A stretch of 64,000 nucleotides of DNA from JAXDAY01 sp034679345 (GTDB taxonomy: Bacteria; Eisenbacteria; RBG-16-71-46; CAIMUX01; VGJL01). Each line of letters starts with the position of its first letter. Position 1 is the first letter of the stretch. Positions 24,659 through 33,128 of this stretch are shown here, one piece after another. Both the position numbers and the translations under genes were made by a program. A model generated the notes under the pieces. It saw only the letters and a program-made list of their open reading frames with translations, had not been told where the DNA came from and did not search any database. Location: NCBI GenBank assembly GCA_034679345.1, contig JAXDAY010000004.1:1-64000 (forward strand), read 5' to 3'.

Positions 24659-27078
24659 GCGATCGAACCTACGATCCGCAGGAGGTCGAGGTCCGCTGGC
24701 AGGAGTACTGGGAGAAGAATCGGACATTCGTCACCGACCTCGATTCCGCCAAGCGACCCTTCTACAACCTGATGATGTTTCCGTATCCCTCGGCGGAGGG
24801 GCTCCACGTCGGCAACGTCTTTGCCTTCACGGGCGCGGACATCCAGGGCCGCTACCACCGGATCAAGGGATTCGATGTCTTCGAGCCGATCGGCTTCGAC
24901 GCCTTCGGGATCCATAGCGAGAACTACGCCCTCAAGATGGGGATCCATCCAAGCCGGCTTGTGCCGAGCTCGGTGGCGAACTTCCGGCGCCAGATGAAGC
25001 GCATGGGGCTCATGACCGACTGGACGCGCGAGGTCCAGACGACCGACCCCGCCTACTACCGCTGGACCCAGTGGATCTTCACCAAGCTCTTCGAGCATGG
25101 CCTGGCCTACCGGGCGAAGGCGCCCGTCAACTGGTGCCCTGCCTGCCAGACCGTTCTCGCCAACGAGCAGGTGATCGCGGGCAACTGCGAGCGGCACCCG
25201 GACACGGCCGTCGAGCGGCGGGAGATGGAGCAGTGGTTCTTCCGGATCACGAAGTACGCCTCCAAGCTCCTGGAGAATCTCTCGTGGATCGACTGGTCGC
25301 TGACGACCAAGCAGGCGCAAGCCCACTGGATCGGCCGCAGCGAAGGCGCCGAGATCGATTTCGCCCTCGAGGGGGCCGATGGCGCGGTTCGTGTCTTCAC
25401 GACGCGTCCCGACACCTTGTACGGCGCGACCTACATGGTCCTCGCCCCCGAGCACCCGCTGGTCGACCGACTCGTCTCGCGGGAGCTGCGCGCGGAGGTC
25501 GACGCCTACAGGACCGCGGCGAAGGCGATGCGGGAGGTGGAACGTCTCGACGCGGGCAAGCAGAAGACCGGCGTCTTCATCGGCGCCCATGCGATCAACC
25601 CCGCGACAGGACGGCCGATCCCGATCTGGATCGCCGACTATGTCCTCCTGGGATACGGGACGGGCGCCATCATGGCGGTGCCCGCGCACGATCAGCGAGA
25701 CTATGAGTTCGCCCAAGCCTTCGGGCTTCCGATCGTGCCCGTGATCTTCCCGATCGGGGAATCACTCCCCGAAGGAGCCGCCTTCGAGGGGGAGGGGCTA
25801 CTCGGAAACAGCGGGCCGTTCGACGGCGCGCCCTCGCAGGAGGCGCGGGCGAAGATCGTCGCCTACCTCGCGACGAAAGGCTGCGCCGAGGCGAAGGTGA
25901 ACTACCGGCTGCGCGACTGGTGCATCAGCCGGCAGCGCTACTGGGGGCCGCCGATCCCGGTGATCTACTGCGATCGCTGCGGCGTCCTTGCGGTGCCCGA
26001 GCGGGATCTCCCCGTCCTGCTGCCCGAGACCGACGACTTCCGTCCCGACGCGAGCGGCGTGGCGCCCCTGGCGCGCGTCTCCGAGTTCTACCACGTCGCC
26101 TGCCCCAAGTGCGGAGCGCCCGCGCGGCGGGAGACCGACGTGTCGGACAACTTCCTCGACTCGGCCTGGTACTTCCTGCGCTACACCTCCACCGATCGAG
26201 CCGACGTCGCGTGGGATCGCGCGAGGACCGACCGTTGGCTTCCGGTGAGCCTCTACATCGGGGGAAACGAGCACGCCGTGCTCCACCTGATGTACACGCG
26301 CTTCCTCTGCATGGCCTTCCACGAGATGGGGCTCACCGGCTTCGAGGAGCCCTTCCGCCGTTTCCGCGCGCACGGCCTCCTGATCAAGGAGGGGGCCAAG
26401 ATGTCGAAGAGCAGGGGCAACGTGGTGAATCCCGACGCTTATGTCGCCGAGCATGGCGCGGACACCTTCAGGATGTACCTCATGTTCCTGGGGCCCTACG
26501 AGGAAGGGGGCGATTTCCGCGACCAGGGGATCATCGGGATCCGGCGGTTCCTCGACCGGGCCTGGCGGTGGGTGGTCGAGGAGCGCCCGGCGCTTCCGAA
26601 GGGAGATCTGCCCAGGAGCGCGCGGATCCGGCTGCACCAGGGGATCGCCAAGGTGTCCGCGGACACCGAATCGCTGCAGTACAACACGGCGATCGCCGCC
26701 CTGATGGAGCTCTTAAATGTGCTGCGGGAGCAGTCGGTTGCCGATTCCGAGAGTGGGGAAGCGTTCGTGCGCCTGCTCGCCCCCTATGCCCCTCATTTGG
26801 CGGAGGAGCTATGGGCGGCGTTGGGTCGGTCGCCCTCGGTCTTCGACGCGGGCTGGCCGGACTTCGATCCGGCGCTCACGCTCACCGATTCGGTGGAGAT
26901 CGCCGTCCAGGTGAACGGCAAGCTCCGCGAGACGGTGCGCGTGGAGCGGGGCAGCTCCCAGGAGACAGTGCAGGCCGTCGCGGTCGCGCGGGAGAGAGTC
27001 GCCGCGCACATGGCGGACAAGACGCTTCGAAAGGTGTTCTTCGTCCCCGACCGGTTGATCAACCTGGTCGTGGGCTGA
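24655..27078 (+). CDS. leuS: Leucyl-tRNA synthetase
   Basis: The 807-residue class I synthetase has all main parts. The HIGH-type motif is in PYPSAEGLHVGNV (HVGN). The CP1 editing domain contains TTRPDTLYGATYMVLAPEHP. A zinc-type knuckle carries CDRCGVLAVPE and CPKCGAPARR. The KMSKS loop is GAKMSKSRGNVVNPD, and the anticodon-binding helical domain ends KVFFVPDRLINLVVG. It charges tRNA-Leu and edits norvaline-type errors. It begins at ATG 24655 (MSDRTYDPQEVEVRWQEYW). The length matches bacterial LeuS (about 800-860). Confidence 0.93.
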   Translation: MSDRTYDPQEVEVRWQEYWEKNRTFVTDLDSAKRPFYNLMMFPYPSAEGLHVGNVFAFTGADIQGRYHRIKGFDVFEPIGFDAFGIHSENYALKMGIHPSRLVPSSVANFRRQMKRMGLMTDWTREVQTTDPAYYRWTQWIFTKLFEHGLAYRAKAPVNWCPACQTVLANEQVIAGNCERHPDTAVERREMEQWFFRITKYASKLLENLSWIDWSLTTKQAQAHWIGRSEGAEIDFALEGADGAVRVFTTRPDTLYGATYMVLAPEHPLVDRLVSRELRAEVDAYRTAAKAMREVERLDAGKQKTGVFIGAHAINPATGRPIPIWIADYVLLGYGTGAIMAVPAHDQRDYEFAQAFGLPIVPVIFPIGESLPEGAAFEGEGLLGNSGPFDGAPSQEARAKIVAYLATKGCAEAKVNYRLRDWCISRQRYWGPPIPVIYCDRCGVLAVPERDLPVLLPETDDFRPDASGVAPLARVSEFYHVACPKCGAPARRETDVSDNFLDSAWYFLRYTSTDRADVAWDRARTDRWLPVSLYIGGNEHAVLHLMYTRFLCMAFHEMGLTGFEEPFRRFRAHGLLIKEGAKMSKSRGNVVNPDAYVAEHGADTFRMYLMFLGPYEEGGDFRDQGIIGIRRFLDRAWRWVVEERPALPKGDLPRSARIRLHQGIAKVSADTESLQYNTAIAALMELLNVLREQSVADSESGEAFVRLLAPYAPHLAEELWAALGRSPSVFDAGWPDFDPALTLTDSVEIAVQVNGKLRETVRVERGSSQETVQAVAVARERVAAHMADKTLRKVFFVPDRLINLVVG

Positions 27079-27094
27079 GAAGGAGGAGACGGGA

Positions 27095-27742
27095 ATGGAT
27101 GCTCGTCGCCGGGTCCTGATGATCGCCCTCGCCGCGGCGCTCGTCGTCGCGACGCTCGTCGTGCCGGGAGCCTCGCTCGGGGATGTCTACGTGCGCGTGC
27201 AGGGCGGGTGGCTCGATGTCGCCGGTGGGGCGAGTCATGGCGTGGGCTACGCCTACTTGGGCGGCGCGGGGGGAAGCGGCGAGATCGGCATCGATCTCAT
27301 GAAAGGGATCGTGCTGAGCGGCGAGTTCGGCCCCCGCTACGATCAACCCCCGCGAAACATCCCGCAGAACGCCGACATCGACGGGTCGCACTACTCCACG
27401 ATCCTCGGGAATCTCCGCTTCCGGTTCGAGCCGATCGAGTCGCTCGAGCCCTACCTTCTCCTGGGAGGCGGCCAGTCGGTCTATCACTTCGACTACGACG
27501 ATGCCGGGAAGCCCTTCATCATCAATGGGACGGAGCGCCGTTTCACGGAGGAAACGCAGGAGGCCTGGACTCTGGCCATCGGCCTCGGCTTCGACACGCC
27601 GATCTCCTCACGGCTGTACTGGGGGGTCCGAACCCGGTACCTGGCGCATCGCTGGCGCAGCGTGACCGACAAGGATCGCTCGATTGCCTACCCCAGCGGC
27701 CACGCATGGGCGTTCGACGGGGGACTCTCCCTCCGCTTCTAG
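27095..27742 (+). CDS. Outer-membrane beta-barrel protein
   Basis: The 215-residue protein has a signal peptide (MIALAAALVVATLVVPGASL) and about eight amphipathic strands ending in an aromatic residue (HAWAFDGGLSLRF, terminal Phe). That C-terminal signature is typical of BAM-assembled outer membrane proteins. It resembles small OmpA/OmpW-type barrels. AAGGAGGAG lies 7 bases before the ATG. It follows leuS by 16 bases and may be cotranscribed, though no functional link is evident. Function unknown. Confidence 0.65.
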   Translation: MDARRRVLMIALAAALVVATLVVPGASLGDVYVRVQGGWLDVAGGASHGVGYAYLGGAGGSGEIGIDLMKGIVLSGEFGPRYDQPPRNIPQNADIDGSHYSTILGNLRFRFEPIESLEPYLLLGGGQSVYHFDYDDAGKPFIINGTERRFTEETQEAWTLAIGLGFDTPISSRLYWGVRTRYLAHRWRSVTDKDRSIAYPSGHAWAFDGGLSLRF

Positions 27743-27754
27743 CCGGGAGGCGGC

Positions 27755-28396
27755 CTAGGGGAGCCTCACGACCCGTCCGGTCTCCCACGCGTCTGCCGCC
27801 TCGATCCTGTACCAGTAGCTTCCGCTCGGGACCCGGCGCCCCGCGCCGTCGCGTCCGTCCCATTCGAGCGAGTGGGCTCCCCGGGCGATCGCGCCTTGGT
27901 GGAGCAATCGGATCGTCCGGCCCGAGGCGTCGATGATCGATACGCGCGACGGGGCGTCACCCGAAGGAGCGAGCCTGTTGGGGATCCGGAAGGAGATCGT
28001 CGTCTCGTCGGAGAACGGGGAAGGATGCGCGGTCGAAGCGAGGATCCTGCCGGTGAGGGCGGGGGTCGTCACCGCGGTCGGGCCGAGCCGGACCGGCCGC
28101 CACTCGGAGTCGAGCAGCTCGAAGCGATAGTAGTAGGTCGCCCCCTCCTCGACGCCCGAATCGATCCACTCGCAGGCCTCGGTGCAACCGATGTGTCGCC
28201 AGCCGAGAAGCTCGTAGGGACCTTCGGGGGCGGGGGAGCGCTCCACGCGGAACTCATAGAATCGCCCGGCCACGGCGAGGCGAATCCCTTCATCGGAGAG
28301 GGCGGTCTCGATCTCCTGCGCGGTCCCCGGAAGCGAGGCGAGGCAGAGGATCGCGAGCGCGAGAACGGGCGCGCGATCGAGTCTCATGATATGCAT
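27755..28396 (-). CDS. Exported protein with FlgD-like C-terminal domain
   Basis: The 213-residue protein has a signal peptide (APVLALAILCLASLPGTAQ) and a fibronectin-III-like middle (EGATYYYRFELLDSEWRPVRLGP). The FlgD-like tail is RVSIIDASGRTIRLL, SLEWDGRDGAGRRVPSG and SYWYRIEAAD. The ATG has AAGGAG 5 bases upstream. It is the last gene of a four-gene minus-strand group with an exported TlpA, a DUF6029-like barrel and an Omp28-like lipoprotein, separated from the last by 61 bases. No enzyme motif is visible; it may be a small surface or secretion-tail protein. Confidence 0.7.
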   Translation of the reverse strand: MHIMRLDRAPVLALAILCLASLPGTAQEIETALSDEGIRLAVAGRFYEFRVERSPAPEGPYELLGWRHIGCTEACEWIDSGVEEGATYYYRFELLDSEWRPVRLGPTAVTTPALTGRILASTAHPSPFSDETTISFRIPNRLAPSGDAPSRVSIIDASGRTIRLLHQGAIARGAHSLEWDGRDGAGRRVPSGSYWYRIEAADAWETGRVVRLP

Positions 28397-28457
28397 GACT
28401 TCTCCTTATCGATCGAGCGGCCGGCCGCCCCGAGGGGGCGGCGAAACGGGTGAATCG

Positions 28458-29750
28458 TTAGGGCCGGACGGCGCCGGCTTCGCGGATCTGAAGCACCTGC
28501 TTGCTCGGTCGATCCTGGACGAAGGCTCCCAGGCGCAGGGGGCGATTCGTCGGGGCGGAGTCGATCGAGAGATCGAAGGCGAAGTCCGCATCGAGGAAAG
28601 ATCCCGGAGCCGTGACGCCGGCCTCCTTGAGATCGATCGCATCGGAGTAGTCGCGGATCACGCCGTTGTAGAGCCCCACGTCAAACGGATCCTGCTCGGC
28701 CTCGAGGCTGTCGGTCGCGTAGTAGGCGATCAGTTCCGGCTGGCTGAAGCCGGAGATGTCCTGGATCGCCACGATGCGGAGGCTTCCGCGAAGGGAGCTT
28801 CCCTCCACCCGCGCGTTGGACCAATAGAGGCCGACGCCCGCCTCCGTGCCGTAGATCGATGCGATCCGCTGGCGGTAGGCCTCCTCGATGTCGGGCAGAT
28901 TGCTGCCGACGATCCGGTCGCCGCCGTTGAAGTAGGCGATCGGCGCCGACTGGGGGTCGTTGCCGTAGTAGTAGCTCACTCGCCGCACGGCGATCTCCTC
29001 GGTATGGAAGGGATCGGTGCCGCCCCAGGAGAGGTGCACCTCGAGCGCGGCCATCTTGCCTTCCTCGAAGGCCGGATCCCGCCGTAACGCGTCCAGCGCA
29101 TGGTCCGCCGGAGGGCAGTTGGGGCAGAACGTCGCGGTGAAGAGCTCCAGCATCACCCCGCGGCTCTGAGGAAGCGGCGTCGAGCTGAAGGCGAAGGCCG
29201 CCTCGACAGAACCGTCGGAGGGAACCTCGACCGTGCGGGCCGTCTCGCCCTCGATCTGGAATCCGATGCCCGAGGGCGGCTCGACGCCCACCTCGTGAGA
29301 TCCCGTCGCGATGCATGGGAACGCGCAAGGAGTCACCTGCCCCGTCGGCGCGCCGTCGACGGAGACCGCGAGCCCGGGAGGGGTCGAGACAACCGTGAGA
29401 ACGGCGCCGCCGGCCTGAAGCGTGAAATCGTGGTCCTGGGGGCGGCCACCCTCCACCACGATCTCGATCGAGTCCGCAGGCAACACCTGGACGCAGTCCT
29501 TGCGCACGACGATCGTGTGGGATCCCTCCTCGAGCGTGGAGCCGATCGCGTCGACGGCAAGCGAATCGATCCAGCGCTCTCCGTCGAGCCAGACCTGCGC
29601 GCCGTGCATGAGGCTCGGCGGATCGGCGTGGAATCGAAGCTCCACGAAGGCGCGAGTCGGATCGGCGAGGTCGTCCTTGCAGGAGAAGAGCCCGACGGCG
29701 AGCAGGAGCAAGGCGAGCGCGGCGCGATTAGAAGTTCGTGAGCAGCTCAA
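28458..29750 (-). CDS. Omp28-like thioredoxin-fold lipoprotein with PEGA-type N-terminus
   Basis: The 430-residue lipoprotein ends its signal at LFSCKDD (lipobox-like, Cys about 24). Residues about 35-180 are beta-rich and contain the PEGA-like stretch STPPGLAVSVDGAPTGQVTP. From about 190 there is a thioredoxin-fold domain with VMLELFTATFCPNCPPADHA, a CPNC redox motif as in Omp28-related proteins. It overlaps the upstream barrel gene by 23 bases, so expression is coupled. Inference: an outer- or inner-membrane-anchored thiol reductase/isomerase acting on partners of the same operon, for example the two-cysteine tail of the barrel. Confidence 0.7.
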   Translation of the reverse strand: MSCSRTSNRAALALLLLAVGLFSCKDDLADPTRAFVELRFHADPPSLMHGAQVWLDGERWIDSLAVDAIGSTLEEGSHTIVVRKDCVQVLPADSIEIVVEGGRPQDHDFTLQAGGAVLTVVSTPPGLAVSVDGAPTGQVTPCAFPCIATGSHEVGVEPPSGIGFQIEGETARTVEVPSDGSVEAAFAFSSTPLPQSRGVMLELFTATFCPNCPPADHALDALRRDPAFEEGKMAALEVHLSWGGTDPFHTEEIAVRRVSYYYGNDPQSAPIAYFNGGDRIVGSNLPDIEEAYRQRIASIYGTEAGVGLYWSNARVEGSSLRGSLRIVAIQDISGFSQPELIAYYATDSLEAEQDPFDVGLYNGVIRDYSDAIDLKEAGVTAPGSFLDADFAFDLSIDSAPTNRPLRLGAFVQDRPSKQVLQIREAGAVRP

Positions 29751-31206
29751 GGCGCCCTCCTTCGAAAGGATCGACGAGCTTGCAGACTCCGCCCGAGCAG
29801 ACCTGTCCGCCCCGCATCGTTCCGCCGCCGACGGTGAGCTGACCGATCAGGCCGAGGCGGATATTCCATTCGAGCCAGACCCAGGAAGACTTCTCCTCCT
29901 TCGGGTCGTCCGACCACTCGATTGTAGCAGCCCAGCTGTGGTTCGGCGACTTCGAGACGGTGAGCGACGCGATCTGGTCGCGGTACTCGTGTGGGAATTC
30001 ACGATCGGCGCGGGCCAGATCCTGCTGCTGGATGAGCTGGGTCTCGTAGCCGACCTCGACCGCCCATCCCGGCTCGAAGGAGCGCAGCAGATCCCCGCCC
30101 AGGGTGATCCGCTCGTAGAAGAAGCGATCGATCCCCTCCCGGACCTTCTCCTCGGATTCCGCGATCCAGAGGATGCCGTGGGCCGCGCCCATATCGATCT
30201 CCGACATGCCCGAAACCTCCCACGCCGGGAGTTCCGAGTGGCGCGCCTCGGACTGGCTGTAGTTGCCCGTGAGCAACATCCCGGTCCGCGGGCTCCAGAG
30301 CACCTCGCTCTGGAATCCGCGCTCGTCGTCCAGGCGGATGTTCGGAACGTGCGAGCCCCGGTTGAGCAAGGTGCTCGTGTGCTGCCGGACGGCCGTCGGG
30401 GGATTCGCGTAGGCGTGCTGGAAGCGCAAGATGTCCTTGCCTTCGAGCAGGAGGGAGAAGGGGCCCAGATCGCCGCGAATCGCCCCATAGGCGGCGTGGC
30501 CGTCATCGGGGGAGCCGCGCCCGGGCCTCTCCGGCGAGTAGCGTCGAATCGCGTACTCGGCGGTGACATCGATACCGGCGGGGAAGAGGGCGTTCGCCTG
30601 GAGCCCCGCCATCCCGTCGCGTCCGGGCGCGGCGGTGCCGCCGTCGATCGAATCGATCACCGCGGCATTGGCTCCGAAGAGCCAGCCCCCGGCCGGCTCG
30701 ACGCGAGCGGAGATCCCCTTCACCATCGTGCGCGCATCACCGTAGCTGTTCGTCCCGCCGATGCCCTCGAGGCTCCAGATGCCGCGGCTTGTCGAGATGT
30801 GGAACCCGTCGACCACGTTGTCGAAGTCGACGGCTTGGTCCTCGAAGATCCGGAGGACGAGCCCGGAGCCGAAGGTGGCGTAGCTATCGCCCAGGCGCAG
30901 ATCGATTCCGCCGTAGCTTCCGGTCACCCATCGCTTGCGGATCCCCTCCTGGCGGGGGCCGAACTGATTGGGATCGAGGCGGAGGTAGTTCGAGGGAGTG
31001 TGCGAGAGGAAGACGATCCCCGCGGTGAAGCGGTCGATCTGGAAGTCGAGGTCGAGGCGGTCGTCGAGGACGCTCTCTTTCACGTCCGTGCCGTAGTGGG
31101 CCTCGAGCTGATTCGCCCCGCGGACGTCGATCTCGGCCGCGCCGGCGGCGCCTGCAAGCAGAAGAGCGATCGCGGCGGAAATAAGGACCGCTGTCCGTGC
31201 GGTCAT
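29728..31206 (-). CDS. DUF6029-like outer-membrane barrel with C-terminal CX4C
   Basis: The 492-residue protein has a signal peptide (AVLISAAIALLLAGAAGAA) and many alternating-hydrophobicity strands, ending with LELLTNF. It resembles the DUF6029 family of FCB bacteria (GGIDLRLGDSYATFGSGLVL, LEGIGGTNSY). The whole mature protein contains only two cysteines, in GQVCSGGVCKLV (CX4C) just before the final strands. The stop of the TlpA gene overlaps its ATG (ATGA). Both flanking genes encode exported thioredoxin-fold proteins, so the cysteine pair is a plausible substrate. Function unknown. Confidence 0.65.
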   Translation of the reverse strand: MTARTAVLISAAIALLLAGAAGAAEIDVRGANQLEAHYGTDVKESVLDDRLDLDFQIDRFTAGIVFLSHTPSNYLRLDPNQFGPRQEGIRKRWVTGSYGGIDLRLGDSYATFGSGLVLRIFEDQAVDFDNVVDGFHISTSRGIWSLEGIGGTNSYGDARTMVKGISARVEPAGGWLFGANAAVIDSIDGGTAAPGRDGMAGLQANALFPAGIDVTAEYAIRRYSPERPGRGSPDDGHAAYGAIRGDLGPFSLLLEGKDILRFQHAYANPPTAVRQHTSTLLNRGSHVPNIRLDDERGFQSEVLWSPRTGMLLTGNYSQSEARHSELPAWEVSGMSEIDMGAAHGILWIAESEEKVREGIDRFFYERITLGGDLLRSFEPGWAVEVGYETQLIQQQDLARADREFPHEYRDQIASLTVSKSPNHSWAATIEWSDDPKEEKSSWVWLEWNIRLGLIGQLTVGGGTMRGGQVCSGGVCKLVDPFEGGRLELLTNF

Positions 31207-31769
31207 TCGGTCTTGCCGGGTTCCGTCTCCTCCACCGGCCCCTCCACCATCCCCGCCACCAGTTCCTCGAGCCGCTTCTCATCTCCCCGCATGTAGCCCT
31301 GAGCGAAGTGCGCGATGTTCCCATCCTTCGAGATCAGGAAGGACGTGGGGTAGTTGCGCACCTTGTAAGCGTTGCCGACCTCTTTCTTGGGGTCGATGAG
31401 GACGATGACCTCGAGCCCCATCTGCTTGACGATGGGCTTCACCTTCTGGATCGTCTTGGGATCGTCCTGGGCGATCGCGATCACCTTGAATCCACGGTCC
31501 CGATAGGTCTTGTGGATCCGGTTCAGCTCAGGAAGCTCGATCTGGCAGGGCTTGCACCAGCTCGTCCAGAAATCGAGCAGGACCGGACCCTCCGCCAGCA
31601 GCTCGGCCAGGCGAACCGTCTTGCCCTCGAGGTCCTTGGCCGTGAAGTCGGGCGCCTTCATGGCGGGCGCGGCTTCTTCCTTGCCGTCGGCGCCCCAGGC
31701 AAGCGGGGAGAGGAGGAGACCCGCGACGAAGGCGCCCGCGAGGGCACGACGCAGGATCACCGGGATCAT
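31203..31769 (-). CDS. TlpA-family exported thioredoxin-like protein
   Basis: The 188-residue protein has a signal (ALAGAFVAGLLLSPLAWG) and a TlpA/ResA-type domain. Its redox motif WTSWCKPCQIELPELNRI (CKPC) is complete, and the cis-Pro loop is NYPTSFLI. It acts on the periplasmic side as thiol reductase. It heads the operon with the barrel and the Omp28-like gene. Start uncertain: ATG 31769 has no clear Shine-Dalgarno; an in-frame TTG at 31787 has AGGGGG 7 bases upstream. An inverted repeat GGGACC/GGTCCC (31803-31826) lies in the leader. Confidence 0.8.
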   Translation of the reverse strand: MIPVILRRALAGAFVAGLLLSPLAWGADGKEEAAPAMKAPDFTAKDLEGKTVRLAELLAEGPVLLDFWTSWCKPCQIELPELNRIHKTYRDRGFKVIAIAQDDPKTIQKVKPIVKQMGLEVIVLIDPKKEVGNAYKVRNYPTSFLISKDGNIAHFAQGYMRGDEKRLEELVAGMVEGPVEETEPGKTE

Positions 31770-31802
31770 GGTAAGGTTGCGACTCAAGGCGACACCCCCT
31801 GG

Positions 31803-31826
31803 GGGACCGCCGACTCGCGGGGTCCC
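31803..31826 (-). promoter_or_regulatory. Leader hairpin before the TlpA operon
   Basis: GGGACC and GGTCCC form a 6-bp stem with a 12-base loop, 34-57 bases before the likely start of the TlpA gene. It could modulate expression; no riboswitch class is recognised. Confidence 0.25.
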
Positions 31827-31943
31827 GTGTTGGACCAAAGTGGACGCAGTCTTTTCATTCTACGTAGCGAACCCATGGAGTCAACGAGTCAACGGTTGAG
31901 CACCGCTCCCGGTTCCCGGTGAGCGCGGGGAGGCGCCGAAGAG

Positions 31944-33113
31944 GTGGAGATTCATCCACTGCTACCCGACCTGTTCTTCCGCCAGATGGAGGAGGGGGAT
32001 CTCGACGGCGTCCACCGGTCGATCGACCTGGCCGGGAGCCTGGGAGACGGTTGGCGGCATCTCATGCGGGGGGTGCGCCGATTCGCAGGTTTTGCCGAAC
32101 TGCGCGCCCAGGATCCCCCCGCCGCGGTGGTCGTCGATGCCGTCCAAGACCTCATCCCCACGATTGAGGATGGGGATCCCTCGCCGCTGATCGAGGCGCT
32201 GGCGCGGTACCTGATGGGCCGCCCGCGCTCGGCCCCTCCTTCCGATTGCTTCGAGGAGCCCGGCGGGGAGCCGTCGCCCGACATCGTTCCGATCTCGACG
32301 CTCCAGGATGCCCTCGCCGAAGGCGATCTCGGGGCCACCTGCCTCGTGGCGGGACGGCTGGTGCGCGTCATCCGGACGCGGGAGTACTTCTTCGAGATCC
32401 TGCTCGAGCTGACCGCCGCGGATCGCAGCGACGGCGGCAACCTCCTCGTCCAGTCGAACGCGACAGTGAAGTCGCTGCACGAGCTGGACTGGGAGGCGGG
32501 GAGGGGATTGACGTATCGGCTCCTCGAGGCGGCGAGCGCCGCGCCCATCCTCTCGCTGCCCGGAGGGTACGCGGATCTTCCGCCCCTGCCGTGCCGCGCC
32601 GCGCTCCTGGCCACGCTCGAGCTCCCCGAGCCGGAGGCAGCCTGGCTCTATATCTCGCACGCCTTCCAGGCCGATCGCTACGCGCAACTCCGCCGCAAGG
32701 GGGTCAGAGCGGGTCTGCGGGGTTGGCTGGCCGAACGGCTCTTCGGCGCCGACCCCGATCTCATGGACCTGCTGGAACAGCAGGCCGAGCCCCGGATTCC
32801 CGCGGATCCCGGCGATTCTCCACAGCCGCTTCCGCCCGGGGAAGGCGAGTCGATCGCGGCGGACTTCGTCCGCGGCACCCCGGAGCTGAGCCAGGAGATG
32901 GCGCGCCGCATCCAGCTCGCCTCCGACGCCGATCCGCTGTATGGATGGCTCTCCCTCGGGGCGGCGGTCTGGCTCCGCCAGGGAATTCCGGGGCCGATCA
33001 TCGCGGTCAACGCGGCGCGGTGGGGATCGCACCTGCTGGGGCCGACCCAGCGGGGGCTGCTGACGGCCCGTCTCGTCGAGCGAAGCCGCGCGTGGGAGCG
33101 CCCCGTCTTCTGA
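31944..33113 (+). CDS. Hypothetical protein upstream of queG
   Basis: The 389-residue protein has no signal peptide. Its first half is helical (FRQMEEGDLDGVHRSIDLAG, VVDAVQDLIPTIED). A central beta-rich part (TCLVAGRLVRVIRTREYFF) includes a cysteine, and the C-terminal half is helical (EAAWLYISHAFQADRYAQLR). I recognise no family or catalytic motif. It is followed after 15 bases by queG, so cotranscription is likely. Start GTG 31944 follows a purine-rich GAAGAG at close distance. The order suggests, but does not show, a link with tRNA modification or with the downstream redox genes. Confidence 0.6.
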   Translation: MEIHPLLPDLFFRQMEEGDLDGVHRSIDLAGSLGDGWRHLMRGVRRFAGFAELRAQDPPAAVVVDAVQDLIPTIEDGDPSPLIEALARYLMGRPRSAPPSDCFEEPGGEPSPDIVPISTLQDALAEGDLGATCLVAGRLVRVIRTREYFFEILLELTAADRSDGGNLLVQSNATVKSLHELDWEAGRGLTYRLLEAASAAPILSLPGGYADLPPLPCRAALLATLELPEPEAAWLYISHAFQADRYAQLRRKGVRAGLRGWLAERLFGADPDLMDLLEQQAEPRIPADPGDSPQPLPPGEGESIAADFVRGTPELSQEMARRIQLASDADPLYGWLSLGAAVWLRQGIPGPIIAVNAARWGSHLLGPTQRGLLTARLVERSRAWERPVF

Positions 33114-33128
33114 GGCGAGGCGAGTCGC

